From Isoetes taiwanensis (lineage: Eukaryota > Streptophyta > Lycopodiopsida > Isoetales > Isoetaceae), in the NCBI GenBank assembly GCA_021234155.1, contig JAJEKV010000060.1, positions 4,012,451 to 4,076,450 of the forward strand: a DNA stretch of 64,000 nt, read 5' to 3'. Under the pieces are notes generated by a model. That model did not search any database. It saw nothing but the letters and a program-made list of their open reading frames with translations, and was not told where the DNA came from. The translations under genes were made by a program, and so were the position numbers. Numbering within the stretch: position 1 is the stretch's first letter; the number at the start of each line of letters is the position of its first letter. Shown piece by piece: positions 12,896-25,124 of the stretch.

Positions 12896-13220
12896 CTTTC
12901 TATGTCAACATCTCTGCTCCTTTTTTGCACAAAGACAAGGAAATAACATCAAGAATGACTGATCACATTAAGTCTCCATCCACTCTTCAATACATTCTTC
13001 AGTTCACATTAAGTCTCCACCCATTCTTCATAGATTCAGAATGCAGGATGACAATTTTAACAGGTGTGGGGTGCAGGTGATTCGAAAATATGGCTTTTGA
13101 TTTGTATTCTGGAATAGGGTAAGAAATGTCCATGGAATTGCACAAGTAAGCTAGCTCTAAACCTTAATACATAGGCAACACGTTGTTTTGGAAAACAATA
13201 GATTTCTTAAAAAGCAAAGA

Positions 13221-13361
13221 TGTATTCGAATACACATTTTCCTTTCTCATGGAAAGCAAAAGTGTATTCGAGAATACACTTTATGGCATTCTCTAAAAAG
13301 CAAAGTGTATTCTAGAATACCGCGTTTGTTTTTTAGAAAAAAAGTGTAAAGTATACACTTT
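13221..13361. repeat. Cluster of four palindromes (GTATTC..GAATAC and AGTGTA..TACACT)
   Basis: Four near-perfect palindromes lie within 140 bp: tgtattcgaatacaca (13221), agtgtattcgagaatacact (13261-13280), agtgtattctagaatac (13304-13320), and aaagtgtaaagtatacactt (about 13340-13360). The first three contain TTC(nn)GAA, the core of a heat-shock element. The array is embedded in transposon-derived DNA, so a regulatory role is speculative. Confidence 0.7.
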
Positions 13362-13699
13362 TGTTTTACATTTTTTGTTTTATGTGTCCTAGTGTTCATT
13401 TATTTACTTGATTATTTTTTTTTGTTTTTATTCCGCCAATAGAGCGTGGAACATGTTTGATGGAACAACTAAATGTGGAAACTTGGGGACGGATACCCGG
13501 TTGCATTGTACGTCGACCGACCCGTATTGTTCAATACGCACCAATTAGAAGGGTGCCAAATTGATGTACTAAAAAATTTAAAGAAATAATTATTATTTTT
13601 TCTTCTCTATTTTGAAGTTTTTGATATCTCACTTTTAGAGATTATGTATTCATGTCTACATTTTGCCATTTTCAAGATGTTTCTTTGCACAAAACAAAC

Positions 13700-16183
13700 T
13701 TGCCACTTAACGAGGAGCCAAAATGAGGGAAAAAAAGCCGAACCTTTTAAAATTCTCAAGTTTATCCAAAAAGGCCAATTTTAAGAGCATGCTATTTTTT
13801 TTAAAGGGAATCTTTGAAGCGGAAGTCTTTGCAACACTCCCGTTTAATTCTACAACCTTGTTTCTCTTCCTTCTTTCTTCTTCTTCTTCTTTCTTCATCC
13901 TCCTGTAAGTAATATGCACTAGAATTGACACCTGATCAATATGCCAATGACAGGATTGAGCTTCCTGTTGGATCTTAAATCCGTAATTTTCTGCAAAATC
14001 TATGACAGAAACAATAGTATCATCTGGTATGGTTGCCAAGCATTTCTTGAATTCCTTAGCTTGCCAATGAGCTTTATAATTATGTGGAACAAAAGACTTC
14101 ATAGTCTTTTTGCATGCTCATTAAATTCAAAAGGATTTGCCGTCTTGTAGGCCAATCTAGTAACCTTTGAAGGTTTCTTAGATAGCTTGGCGATATTCTT
14201 TCTTTGGACTTCTTGGCGGCAGGTTCAATGTCAAATGATTAGCTCAACTCCTAAAAAGTAATATGCTTGAATTTGATAGTTAGTACCTTTTCAAATACTT
14301 TCCATTGGACATTGATAGACTTTTGCTTGTTCCTCTCTTTAGGACATGTTGGCAACCGCAATACAAAAACAATAATGGCGGATGTATCGATTCTGATAAC
14401 TTTCCCAATTCAAGAAAAAGCAGTCTAGACTCTAAGACTCCTTACAGCCACAACCTAATGGTTTTGCAAATGATTTTAATCTTGGCATGAACTCAAAGGG
14501 GCTGAGAATATGTGGATTGATGCGGGACTGAAGTCTTGCATCGAGCTTGTTGAAAATGATCCACCTTGGCCGGGTCAAGAATTGGTCAATGTCCACTGGC
14601 GAGAATCAAGATTTTGCACATCACTCTAATAGGATAATTTTGGAATTCTATCACCTGGATTAGACTCGACAACTCGTAGAATACACGCAAACCTTAGTGC
14701 TTCAAATAAAAGCAAGGCACAATGTGATTTAGTTCTGAGACTTAGTTATTTCAAGGTAGCGGACTTTGAAATTTCAGAGAACTATAAATCTGCGAGGCAT
14801 GAACACTCAATCTTTTCTTGTGTTTGAGTGAAGGCGAGCATTCCTATCAGCGAGGGACACTCACATACAACTTTGGACAAGATAACTCTGTTGAGGAAAA
14901 GATGACCAAGACTATCAGACGGGAAAGCAGGTTTAGATTAGATACTACTTAAAAGTAATGTACAAGCAAAAGGAAACCATACTTACTTCTTTAACCCACA
15001 CTTTGTACAAGTCGCATCAAACACACGTGCTTATGCCACTCTTCACTCTCATCCTTTTGGCACACCACCATTCTCCAATAATCACTAGTTGATTTAATGG
15101 TGTTCTTCTTTGCCATCTGAGATCGACTGGGCCACAAACTTTGCACTTACATTTACATTCCTTGTGAACACCATGAGGATCTGTCCTCATATTATTGATG
15201 GCACTGCCTTACAAATTCTAAATGCAAATGGTATTGGCGACAACGAGGTCTCCCTTTCTTTTAATTTTCTAATGTAGCTTGGCTTGGTTTCGAAAGCTTC
15301 TTTGGGACATCTTCATATCACGGATGTTCCTTCTTGAAACCAAGATATAGTTGAACACACCACAATGAAAAAATTTAGTTACTTTCTAAACAAAAAAAGA
15401 AAGCATTCAAAATGTATGGTCGAAACTATACATGTCATCTCTAGCGGATGAATAGGATGATCAATTTTCTCACCTTTATCATTCAAATGCTTCCTCACAT
15501 GCTTCTTATAAGGTGATACTCGGTATTTTCATCCCAATACTTCATTTGTGGCTATTTCTTCATTTGTGAAGGCATCTTTTCTTCTCTTCCTTCCAAACAT
15601 TGACCCGGGGGCGGCCGGATTCGCAAAATTAGTCTTCTAAATGCCATGGCAGCAGTTTTTTCGTGGAATAGATAGAACCCTTGAAATTGCGGTTGATTGA
15701 TCCACAGGCCCGACAGTTGCCATTTGTAGAGTGCTCTTTCTTGCTTGCAAAATATCAGTTTTTCTTTGCATTTTTTGGGCCTGCATTGTCTCTCGGACAT
15801 TGGAAATCATGGTATGCATTACAGCCAGGTTCTTGGGATCTGGTAATTCTCCTTGCAATGGTAAATATGTATTTCTCTTCAAAAGTCTTTGAAGAATTCT
15901 CCCTTTGTCTAAATCCTCTGAAACATTCCTCACAATGTGATTAAAAGAGTCGGTTAGCTCTTTTGGCGACTCTTGCAACCTTCTATCATCGAGAAAATGT
16001 TTTCTCTTCTTCTCATTTGGTGCAATGTTTTCTTTTTTTCCTTTAGTTTCAATCTCTTTACGGATTCTCTCTTCCTCTTGGCTTCAAAATCGGATAAATT
16101 CTCCTTTCCTGATCAGCAATGCTCTCGGAATTAGAATTGGGATTGGCATTCGGATTGAGAATTGCAAGTGAATTATCAGCCAT
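13700..16183 (-). pseudogene. Transposase-like gene remnant, family uncertain
   Basis: Minus-strand coding sequence, interrupted by introns and frameshifts, inside the unit A insertion. It begins at an ATG (16183) with MADNSLAILNPNANPNSNSE, then a basic segment and ELTDSFNHIVRNVSEDLDKG (15950-15640), GRKRRKDAFTNEEIATNEVL and RKYRVSPYKKHVRKHLNDKG (about 15600-15480), and a cysteine-rich CKCKCKVCG (about 15140). The last recognisable block (14225-13905) contains KTANPFEFNEHAKRL and IPDDTIVSVIDFAENYGFKI, then CHWHIDQVSILVHITYR. From memory, the DFAENY...HxDQVSI pattern is a catalytic-core motif of transposase-like proteins common in ferns and other land plants. I saw no terminal inverted repeats around it. 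Confidence 0.55.
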
Positions 16184-16516
16184 GAGAACAGATCAAAGAT
16201 TGAATTGGATTGGAATTGAAGACAGCCAGGAAAATCTCGTTACAGGAAATCTTCGAAAGAATGACAACCAAGAATTTCCCTCCAAGAATCCGGCCATCTA
16301 GAAATCCTGCCAAACATGAAAATTCATCTCCCAATTCCACGGGGGATCATCCATGTCATCGATCCCTACCTCCACGGGATGATCCGTTCTATTTACGGAG
16401 TAATCATCAAAGCGATGTCGTTGAATGAAAAAGCACTTTCGAGGGTAAAGCACCTAAAGCACTTACAGCACTTGTCCGGACAGTGCTTTTTGGGTAGCAT
16501 TACCATATTTACACCC
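16184..16516. other. Right end of the unit A insertion, no gene recognised
   Basis: Presumed 5' flank of the minus-strand transposase-like gene. It contains frames in two plus-strand phases that look like shadows. Foreign sequence ends at about 16516, where the duplicated unit sequence (tttacaactttc) begins. Confidence 0.5.
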
Positions 16517-16948
16517 TTTACAACTTTCATTATGTATGAAACATCCTCTTCTCATTAGGTTTATATCTTCAAATTCGGTTTACAACCTTGATTATGTATC
16601 TTTCAACTTTTTTGCTATTCTAGATTTTATGCCTCAAAAGCTCTAAAAAATAAGTAGCGAGCGAGTTTCTTGGAAGTCACGGAAAAACATGTATGCGATA
16701 TATAAACAATAAATGCTATTGAAGATTTCTTAACCAAATGATACCACAGTTTGGGAATTTGCAAAAATATCTTTAACTCTAGACATAGTACATTTTCTTG
16801 ACTAAGCTTTAACCAACGGGATCAAGTGTCAATTGTAGAGGCCAAGTAGAAAATAGAATAGAATAAACTAGAAAATGTAAATATCAAAAGTAGCCGTGCG
16901 TATATCAGCTTATTCTTTAAGGCTTAATGCTCACAATCTGCTTGAGCA
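16517..16948. repeat. Right copy of the direct repeat flanking the unit A insertion
   Basis: Second occurrence of the 7750-8171 sequence. From here the sequence continues as in units B and C (gcatcaaagcgtgttccttg), so this copy sits in the normal unit context. The two copies differ by small indels. Confidence 0.85.
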
Positions 16949-19900
16949 AGCATCAAAGCGTGTTCCTTGTTGAGAAAACCTTGGTGAAACAACATGTACA
17001 CATGCTTCTGCTCAAGCATGTTCCTATAGCAAAATATTTAGAGACCTTTCCTATGCAAGAAGGGAAGAAAAGGGATTAAAAGTCTAAATCATGATCAAGC
17101 AACAACAATTATGCACTATAAGCTGGAGCATTTACAAGTAAGCGATTTGAAGTGTCCCATATCTATGATGTGGCGATCCACGAATTCGGATAAAATTTTG
17201 GCGGTCTAACAAATGTGATATGTGGCGGTTCTTCTAGGATAAAGTAGGCATCAAGAGGCTATGCTAGGGTTTTGGACCATTAAAAATATCAAAGGGTTAT
17301 CATCATGCTAGTTAATTTCATCTCGATACACCATAAGCCATGGGCACACTTCTGAGGTTTTCAAAAGTTCTATTTGGAAATATGCACTTTGTTGCAAAGC
17401 GTGTACCCACAACCACATCAAAATCAGCAAATAATTAAAAAAAAAAAACCTCTAGAATCGCCATGTTGTTGGCATCTGAGGTTCTCTTACATTGCATCGG
17501 CTCGGCCGATATTGGTGTTCTTTTCGATCACTTGGCGATGTCGGTGTTCTTTCTCTTGTGACACTTTTACGGCGGTATTTGCTAAAAAAAGGGTATGCTG
17601 ATTTTGCGGGAAAGATGGGAAAATTGATGGTGTATATTGCGGCATTGATGGTTGTAGGCGTGGTGGAGATGGGAGCAAGCCAAAGGTAGGCTACTTGCGA
17701 AAAATCGAGGCAAAGGCTGGCGCCTACTGCGGGGAGCTATGATAGGGCCAAATCCACTAAGCCCAACCACGACCTCCGATCCACCACGCCCGGGAAGTGT
17801 CTTTTGCAAGCTCATGGCCAACGCCACCACCCTTCAGCGAGTTTCAACCTGGCGGTGCCAAAGCCATGCCTCTCAAATGCAACATCTCCTTGCTGTTGCT
17901 CCTCCCTTCCAAAGCGCCAAATATTTTTCTCCCTTCTAGCTCTCGACTAGGCATCTTATTCTTTGCTTGATTGCCTCCACGCTTTGCATTTCACGGCAAC
18001 ATTTTTTCAAGAGGCGCGGGACAAATGGAGAAGCCCGAATAGTGTGGCCCAGAACGAGTAAAAGCGGGCAAAAATATCAAGGCTTTAGGCGCGTCGTGGG
18101 CTGCTAAAACATTCTTATATAACGAGGGGTTTTAAAGGAAACTTGTAAATGAATCGTTAAAAGAGAAGGCCGCCCTTGATAAATTTCTTGTAGATATAAT
18201 AAAGAGTTATAAATGTAATTTGTGCATAGATGTAGCGGAGTTTCAAGTGTGGAAGGTGGATGGAATGGGTAGGAAATAATGGGATGCATGGAGCGAAAGA
18301 CATATAGGGATGGCTTGCAGCGTGGATGCACGAGATAGCTTAAGTTGGGATGTCCTTTGATTCCTTGTGTTTGAATTTTCAAATCCCTAACTTCTCATTG
18401 ATAAAACAAAATCTTGAAGATAAATGCATTCTTCATGATCAATTGTATGAAGGAAATTTTATATTTGGGCTTCATAATTGTAATATTAAGTCCAACACAA
18501 TGATGGCTTGGAAGCCAAAGCCAATTTTCTAAGAGCAAACAATAGATTGCACTTTTTACAGTTTGCTACAAACATATGCGGTATTGCCTACTATGCTTGA
18601 TCTCTTAACATTAATAAAGGTGCACTTGAAATCAATTTTCCATGGTCTTTGCCTTCAATCGAAAATTGTCGAAAATTGCCATTGCAAACATGCTTTTTAT
18701 ATACTTGCACCATGATGAAACCCTCATTCTAAGATTGACATTCAAGCAAAGAGTGCAATAATTACAACTTATACATCATTCTATAATGGTCCTACATATA
18801 TGGTTGCTTATTGAAATCCCTTTCCAGCTTAGAAATGCATTGATAGTTGGCTAAGAAATCCCATTGTGCTAAACCTCCAATAACTAATGGAAGCTCGACG
18901 TGAGCGGTTTTTAATTCTTTAGATTTTCACTCTCAATACGACTTGTCTTTGCCATAAGTTGTACAATGAAGATGTGCTTCATAACAAAATGGTCATATTA
19001 GGCTTTGATGCGGTGATAAGCGTCATACTTTTAAGAACTATAAAAACAATTGTGATCGAGAAGGATTGTTAATTTATAAGTTACGCATAAAAAAAAACCT
19101 ACAATAGCCAATACTACATTTCAAAGAGAATCAAGTTAGAAAACCATTATAGCTATACAATCTACCCAAATCTAAATATATGCCATGGTCCTAACTTGAA
19201 CACATGAATATCATTAGGTTAAATACTATCACCCATATTGCCACCATGAGGAACAATGCTAGTAAGATATACCAACAATATGTATTCATAAAAAATAAAA
19301 AAATAAAAACTAGCAAAAAGGTCTATTGATGGCTTAGGCGATTATTAAGTTTGGATTCAATTTCTCATTAAGAAAGCATGTATCGGACAATCTATTTAAA
19401 TTGGAAGGCTAGATTGAAATTGTGATTAAATAGATTAATTTCATTTTTTGCGAATGAAGTAACTAATAATATTCTCTAAATGAAATATAGAAAAACCCAC
19501 GTTGCAAATGAAGTAGATTTATAAATGCTTTAGCTTTTTTATGTTGTTAGATTTTGCTTCTTCTTTTAAGAAACCGGTATTTGTTTGTTTTAGGCGGATT
19601 GGCGACTAATTGTTATGGCTCCTAGTGGTGGATTTGCATTGTTGGATTATATTCTTTTTTTTTTAATTGGTTTGCTTTTTGCTTATCATTGGTTATATGA
19701 AGGACTTGGATTTCGAAATGATCATGAAATGGTTTATAGGTGGCAATGTCAAGGAGTTCTTTCTTGCTTGGATGTCTAAATCTTATGATGTTTAGATTTA
19801 GAATATTCTGTGACAGCCTTATTGATATTTGGAGATGGCACTTTTGTGCTTGTTGGAAGTGCAAGGAGTTTGACAATAGGCAAGTGGCACAAGTAGCATT

Positions 19901-20520
19901 TTTGTGTTTTTTTTTATGTCGACAAATTGGTGGCAGTTGGGCATGGTTTCTAACTAGATGGCTATTTACGTCCCTTGCACATATGAAGAAGTATTATGCA
20001 ATGGAAAACTACTTTACGTCTCTTTGCACATTTAACAACTCTAACGTGCCACAATGGAAGGTTTTTAAGTATAACATAAAAAGAAATAATGAAGATTTTT
20101 AGGCGGTCTTCTCCGTACATGATAGATCAGTTGGATAAAATGGCTTCCATCATTATAGGGCATTTACGTTAGCAATTATTTAACATGTGAATTTGAGGTG
20201 TTCTTACGGACCCTCGTGGTTTTACTTTTGATCCGTGTCTTCCCAAAATCCATCACCACCTTATTCTTTAATATATTTGTCATTTATCAATGGAAGGTAC
20301 GATTCCTCAATTTGATGTAACAGGACTACTTTGTATAATTTTGTGTTGTCATCATGGCGGGCTCTTGTTTGAGAATGGCTTTACCTCTATTTATACCTTT
20401 ATCACATATAAGGAAGTGTCGAGCAATTAGTAGTGTGTCATTGCCCAACATTTTGGAGCTTTGTGATAAAGCAAGATTGAGCTGATGAGCAAGAAGGTAT
20501 TCTTTTGCTAATCAATTTTC
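16949..20520. other. AT-rich unit spacer without recognisable genes (end of unit A)
   Basis: Counterparts lie at about 28760-32337 and 40550-43886. A GC-rich island near 17470-17900 has a minus-strand frame with GGVVGLSGFGPIIAPR-like sequence that shifts between copies. A plus-strand AT-rich stretch (19740-20102) contains conserved short frames that I do not recognise. Nothing here resembles an RNA gene. Confidence 0.5.
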
Positions 20521-20522
20521 AG

Positions 20523-20765
20523 GTCTTTGAAGGAGAAAAGAAGCGACAAAAGATTGTTGGGAACTTGGAAAATTTGATTTGAGTGGTATTGCCCCAGCTC
20601 AAGAGGTATTCCCAGTTGAACTTACTTTTTGAAGTAGATCACGGATGGAATACTAAAAGTGAGGCCGAGGGATAAAGGCGACCAATAAGGTAGATAAGAT
20701 CATCAATCTTGTTGGCGAAGATCGTTTATCTTGAGATGAGGTTGATAGAATGATCAAGGAGGCTT
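20523..20765 (+). pseudogene. BiP internal fragment, sense orientation (unit B)
   Basis: Same fragment as at 1-235, here with its left edge visible. Homology to BiP begins at gtctttgaaggag, immediately after attttcag (AG at 20521-20522), which is a good splice-acceptor sequence. It ends after the codons for DRMIKEA. The reading frame is broken by indels. The abrupt left edge at an acceptor fits an exon of an intron-bearing ancestor rather than a random break. Confidence 0.83.
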
Positions 20766-21913
20766 GTGTTTTGAATGATTTTGTTTTGAGCAGTCGGTCT
20801 TTTTCCGCGTAACTCACTTAGTCTCACGGGCAAAAGATCTACATTAGGCAAGCGGTTGATAACCGAAAAGCCTAAGGTACCTTTTAGGCCCTTGAATTTT
20901 TACCCGGACTATGGCTAATGATGTATTGGTTGGCTGCAGTGCGTGCTCCTTTTCCTAATGTAATCCTTCTATCCAATAAGTCTTAGGTGAGCTTGGAAAA
21001 AGAAAGAAAGAAAGATGAGATGCACATTTGCTCTTAAATGTTATGCTAAGATATTTGAGTACTTGATCCATTTTATTACTTTAGCAAATGATTTTTGCAA
21101 GCATCTGAGGCTAAAAGGTGAATGTATCTGAAACCTATGGATGTTATTTGATGTGCCTTCTTACGGCCATATACTCATGTGGAACAACCTAGCTTAGGAG
21201 TCATATTTTTTAAAGGTTGTTATATGAACCTCGAAATTGAGTACTTTAGACCCTTACGCTTAATTAGTATAAAAAAAGTATGCAGTTTTATGCACTAAGT
21301 TTGCTCACGGGATATCTTATTTCAGTCGAACTTCCTTATGTAAAACCCATCTCTTTGATGTAATAAAAAATATAGAAATATGTTGAAAACATGCTCCTTT
21401 GCTTTAAAAGGATTATATGCTTTTCAAATAGAACTTCTTCTTTGGTTTCATCGTGGCGGGGACACATTGTTGTGAAGCTTGAACTATGTACCACCTACAT
21501 GCATCCAACTACAAATGGGAACTTCAATAATTGTAACTAGTCTTGTGGACTCAAATAAGGGCGTCCCTCTTTAAGTGTTAGGTTTTGCCTTAGAAAATAT
21601 CTGACTACAATTTATGATGATTTGTAAGCTCATTGGAAGAGAAACTCTTCTGCATCTTCCATGTAAACTTATTTGCTACAAAATTAGATGTGCAAGCAAA
21701 GTGTTCTAAATCGTGTCAAACTTGCTAGATAAATTTTCATAAAACAAGTCATAAAATGTTTAAAAGTTTTTAGAAAAGTTGAAAGCTAAGATAAGTGATA
21801 TAAACAAAGCGGATAATAAGCATAAGCTAATATACATCTCAGTTACTATTTTCATATCTCACAGTATTTGTGTCATTCCTCGTGATCGGGGAATTTTGAA
21901 TGTCTCAAGATAT

Positions 21914-23893
21914 TTACAGCTCGAGTGATCTTCATCCTCTTCCTCTCTCCGGCGGCAACACCGATCTTTTGATAAACCTTGGTTATTATCGGATTACAAA
22001 CATCCTCAATCTCCTTGACTTCTCTTGAAATCCTCCCCTCGGCACTTTGGTTGCTCGTCCAACCACTCCACAATTTCCTTCAATTCAGCTTCAATCTTTT
22101 CTTTGTCATCGAGAATCTAGCTTATCCGCTAGCTTGTCCTTGTCACCAATTGAACTCTTCATGTTGTACACATATGTCTCCAATCTATTCACGGCATCAA
22201 TCTTTTCCTTCACCTTCTTATCTTGCTCGCATATTCCTCGACCTCCTTGATCATTCTATCAACCTCATCGAAGATAAGCGATCTTTGTCGTGATAATGAT
22301 GATCTTCTACGCCTTATTGGTGCATTATCCTCTGCCTTCACTTTTAGAATTCCATCTGCATCTACTTCAAATGTAACTTCAATCACGGGGAATACCTCTT
22401 GGGCTGGGGCAATACCACTCAAATCAAATTTTCCAAGTTCAGACAATCTTTTGTCAAGCTTCTTTCTCCTTCAAAGACACGAGCAGAACCGCGGTTGTTT
22501 GCTTATCACGATAGGTGCTAAAAATTTGGGATTTTTTAGTTGGAATTGTAGTACCCACGGGAATGAGCTTTGTCATCACTCCACCAGCGGTTTCAATGCC
22601 AAGGGTCAAAGGAGTGGCATCAAGGATGAGTGCATCTTTAGTCTCTTTGCCTTCCTTCCCCACTTAGAATGCCTCCTTGAGCAGGCTGCACCATAGGCTC
22701 TGACCTCATCGGGGATTGACTCCTTGCTAGGCTCCTTGCCTTCAAAGTAGTCCTTCAACAATTCTTTGTACCTTTGGGATCTGAGTACTTCCTCCAACAA
22801 GAGCGATTTCATCAATCACGGCTGTGACTTCTTAAGGCCGGCATCATCCATGGCCTTCCCTAGCGAGGGCCTAATGTCTTCTTGAACAAGTCATTGTTAA
22901 GCTCCTCAAACCTCGCTCACGGTAAGTGGTTCGAGAGAAATCAACACCATCAAAAGACTCTCAACCTCAATTCTAACTTGGTGCTTGGTTTCTTGAGTGC
23001 CCTCTTTGCACGCTTCTGCCTCGCGACGGAGTTTTCAATAGCCACTGCTATCCTTGCTAATGTCCTTGTTGTACTTCTTCTTGATGAGTTTAATAAAGTG
23101 CTCCATAATTACGTGGTCAAAATCCTCTCCTCCAAGATGAGTATCACCACTTGTGGCTAAAACTTCAAATACTCCATTATCAATTGTTAAGATCTTGACA
23201 TCAAAGGTACCACCACCAAGGTCAAACACAAGTATGTTCTTCTCGTTTCCCTTCTCATTAAGTCCATAAGCCAATCTTTGCTGCGGTTGGCTCATTCAGA
23301 ATCTGAGCCACGTTAAGTCCGGCAATGATACCGGCATCTTTTGTGGCTTTGTCTCGTGCATCATTGAAATAAAAATTTGGGGCGGTGATACTTGATTTTT
23401 TTACGACCTTTCCTAAGAATGCCTCTGCGGTTTCCTTCATTTTTATCAAAATCATGGCTAATCTCCTCTGGGCTGAAAAGCTTAACCGCCATCCTTGATC
23501 TTAACTTGTATATAAGGTTTCCCATCTTTGTTGATGATCTTGTAGGGCAATAGTTTCATATCATTTTGGACTTCTTTGTCGTCAAACTTCCTTCCAATCA
23601 AACGTTTAGGGTCAAAAATGGTCCTTTCGGGGTTAGAAGCAGCTTGGTTCTTGGCTGCCTCTCAATAAGTCTTTCAGAATCTGTGAAGGCTACCCATGAA
23701 GGTGTGATTCGATTTCCCTGGTCATTGGCTATGATTTCTACATGCCCATCTTTGTTATAAACCCCACACAAGAATATGTTGTTCCGAGATCAATACCAAT
23801 TACTGTATCTAATTTGGGAGCTTCTTCTGCGCCTGCTGCTACAGATACAACCCAAATTGTAAGAAAAAGCCAAGCATAGACCTCCCTCGACAT
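21914..23893 (-). pseudogene. BiP: ER-lumenal HSP70 chaperone BiP, frameshifted as read (unit B)
   Basis: Second minus-strand BiP copy, colinear with unit A and also intronless. One base is missing right after the start codon (five C/T positions read ctccctcgac instead of cctcccctcgac), which puts the signal peptide out of frame. The longest clean piece, 23295-23035, spans [23 protein letters not shown] to GGEDFDH. The end reads DEDH, then cactcgagctgtaa. That is one base short of cac gat gag ctg taa, so an ER-retrieval HDEL was probably present and is garbled in the read. As written the copy cannot make BiP. Whether the molecule is really broken depends on how many indels are technical. Confidence 0.87.
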
Positions 23894-24149
23894 TCTCTAT
23901 TGCCTCTGCTTCTCTCAACACCTCTCTTCTGCTTCTGCTTCTGCTTCTCACCGCTCTGCTTCTTTTAAACAAGCAAGGAAAAGGGCAAAGGAAAAGAAAC
24001 GCAAAATGGAAAAGGCAAAAAAAAGGCAAACATAAAGATACCTATTTTTTCTTCTTGATGAGTTCTTATTAAAGGCAGTTCGACCTAATTCTTTGCTGGC
24101 CGATCTGGTGGTGCCTTGGCCGATCTGGTGGTGGGGAGGCACCTTGTCA

Positions 24150-25124
24150 GAAAAAGATTGGTTAAATGCTGCTTCCCGTGTACTTATGGCCCAGGAAGGT
24201 AAGAATGCTTTGAGAAATGAAAACGAACTCAGTCTACAGTTTTGTGCCTTTTAACTTCTTGCAAACGAAGGCTTTGAGGCAATGCAAGCAACTATGGACA
24301 CATGCATGAAGCAGGAAAAATTACTTGAGATTGCACCATGCCCAACTTATGAAGAAGCAGTGGCAGCATTGTTTAGTAGATGAAAAACTTATGGGGTGTC
24401 AGAACAGATTGGTTAAATGCTGCTTCCCATGTACTTATGGCAAGTATTTTTGTAAATAAATAGAATAGAGGGGCTAAGAATACTTGCATCTGGGTAAAGG
24501 GAAAAAGGCTGTAAAAACCCAAGCCAGTAAGCTTGCAAGGTCCAGCAGTAAAGTTCAATGATTGCCATGTGACTGTGATGTCTTTCCACACATGCAATTT
24601 GGGTGGATCTTCTAATCCAGAAATAAGGTGAGTCTTCAGTCTAGATATATTACTCATGTAGTGTTGGATATGTTACTTAGCTGGTACAAAAGGCATTTTA
24701 TTTTAGAACTTATTAAGAAACATGATGATAGTGCGTTTTGTTTTAGGATTTGCTTAGTGGCCAGTCCATTATGAATATTGGTGATTTGGGTGCGACTTCA
24801 AGTACCAGCAAAAGGCGAATTTCAAGACCATATATTAGCCGCTGGTTTGTGGTTGGACAAGAGCCTCAAAGGTATGACATTTTGGGGTTTTATACATATC
24901 CTAAATAACGTTGCTACTGTTAAGAAAAATTAGTAATTCCTATTGGACAAATCTATTGCTTTAGAACAGGGCTAGATAATTGTTCTATGTTCTGGTTGCA
25001 TTTACAGAGCATAAGGAACATGAAAAACTGCATGAGTCCGAGATATGAAGTTTTGTTGGATAAAAAGTCTTCATATTTGGCACTGCATGAAGCTAATCTA
25101 GTGATTTTTCATGACAAAGAATAG
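24150..25124 (+). pseudogene. Unidentified spliced gene fragment (unit B)
   Basis: Copy of the 3618-4590 fragment. Exon-like pieces: 24747-24871 (acceptor ttttag, donor gtatga) and 25008-25124. The last reads through CMSPRYEVLLDKKSSYLALH to EANLVIFHDKE and a TAG stop at 25122-25124 without interruption, so this copy gives the clearest C-terminus. Family unknown. A short direct repeat (attggttaaatgctgcttcc) occurs twice in the first block, about 245 bp apart, in every unit. Confidence 0.5.

Larger units (their letters stand above)
11899..13680. other. Unclassified AT-rich insert with local tandem repeats
   Basis: Sequence between the LINE poly(A) and the transposase-like gene, absent from units B and C. 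I see no gene. It contains tandem repeats (12690-12895) and a cluster of palindromes (13221-13361). A 94-codon plus-strand frame at 12475-12759 has low complexity and no recognisable features. Confidence 0.5.
1..20525. repeat. Tandem array unit A (BiP unit), enlarged by insertion
   Basis: First of three head-to-tail copies of an approximately 11.8-kb segment. Position 1 corresponds to 20526 in unit B and 32344 in unit C, so the window opens inside the unit. Order inside the unit: plus-strand BiP fragment, spacer, minus-strand BiP, plus-strand exons of an unknown gene, minus-strand fibrillin exons, then AT-rich spacer. Unit A is about 8.8 kb longer than B because 8172-16516 is foreign and 7750-8171 is repeated at 16517-16948. 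Removing that gives about 11.75 kb, which agrees with B. The copies are near-identical by eye over long stretches, such as 3.5-5.7 kb against 24.0-26.3 kb. Confidence 0.93.

Noticed and set aside
7750-16948. The 425-bp direct repeats as LTRs of a retrotransposon
   Set aside because: The repeated sequence is ordinary unit DNA also present singly in units B and C. There is no primer-binding site, polypurine tract, gag or integrase between the copies, and the RT present is a LINE type with poly(A).
17582-17830. Minus-strand frame with VVGLSGFGPIIAPR as a gene
   Set aside because: It recurs at 29646-29395 and partly at 41587-41321 but shifts frame in each. No start, splice signals or family could be recognised.
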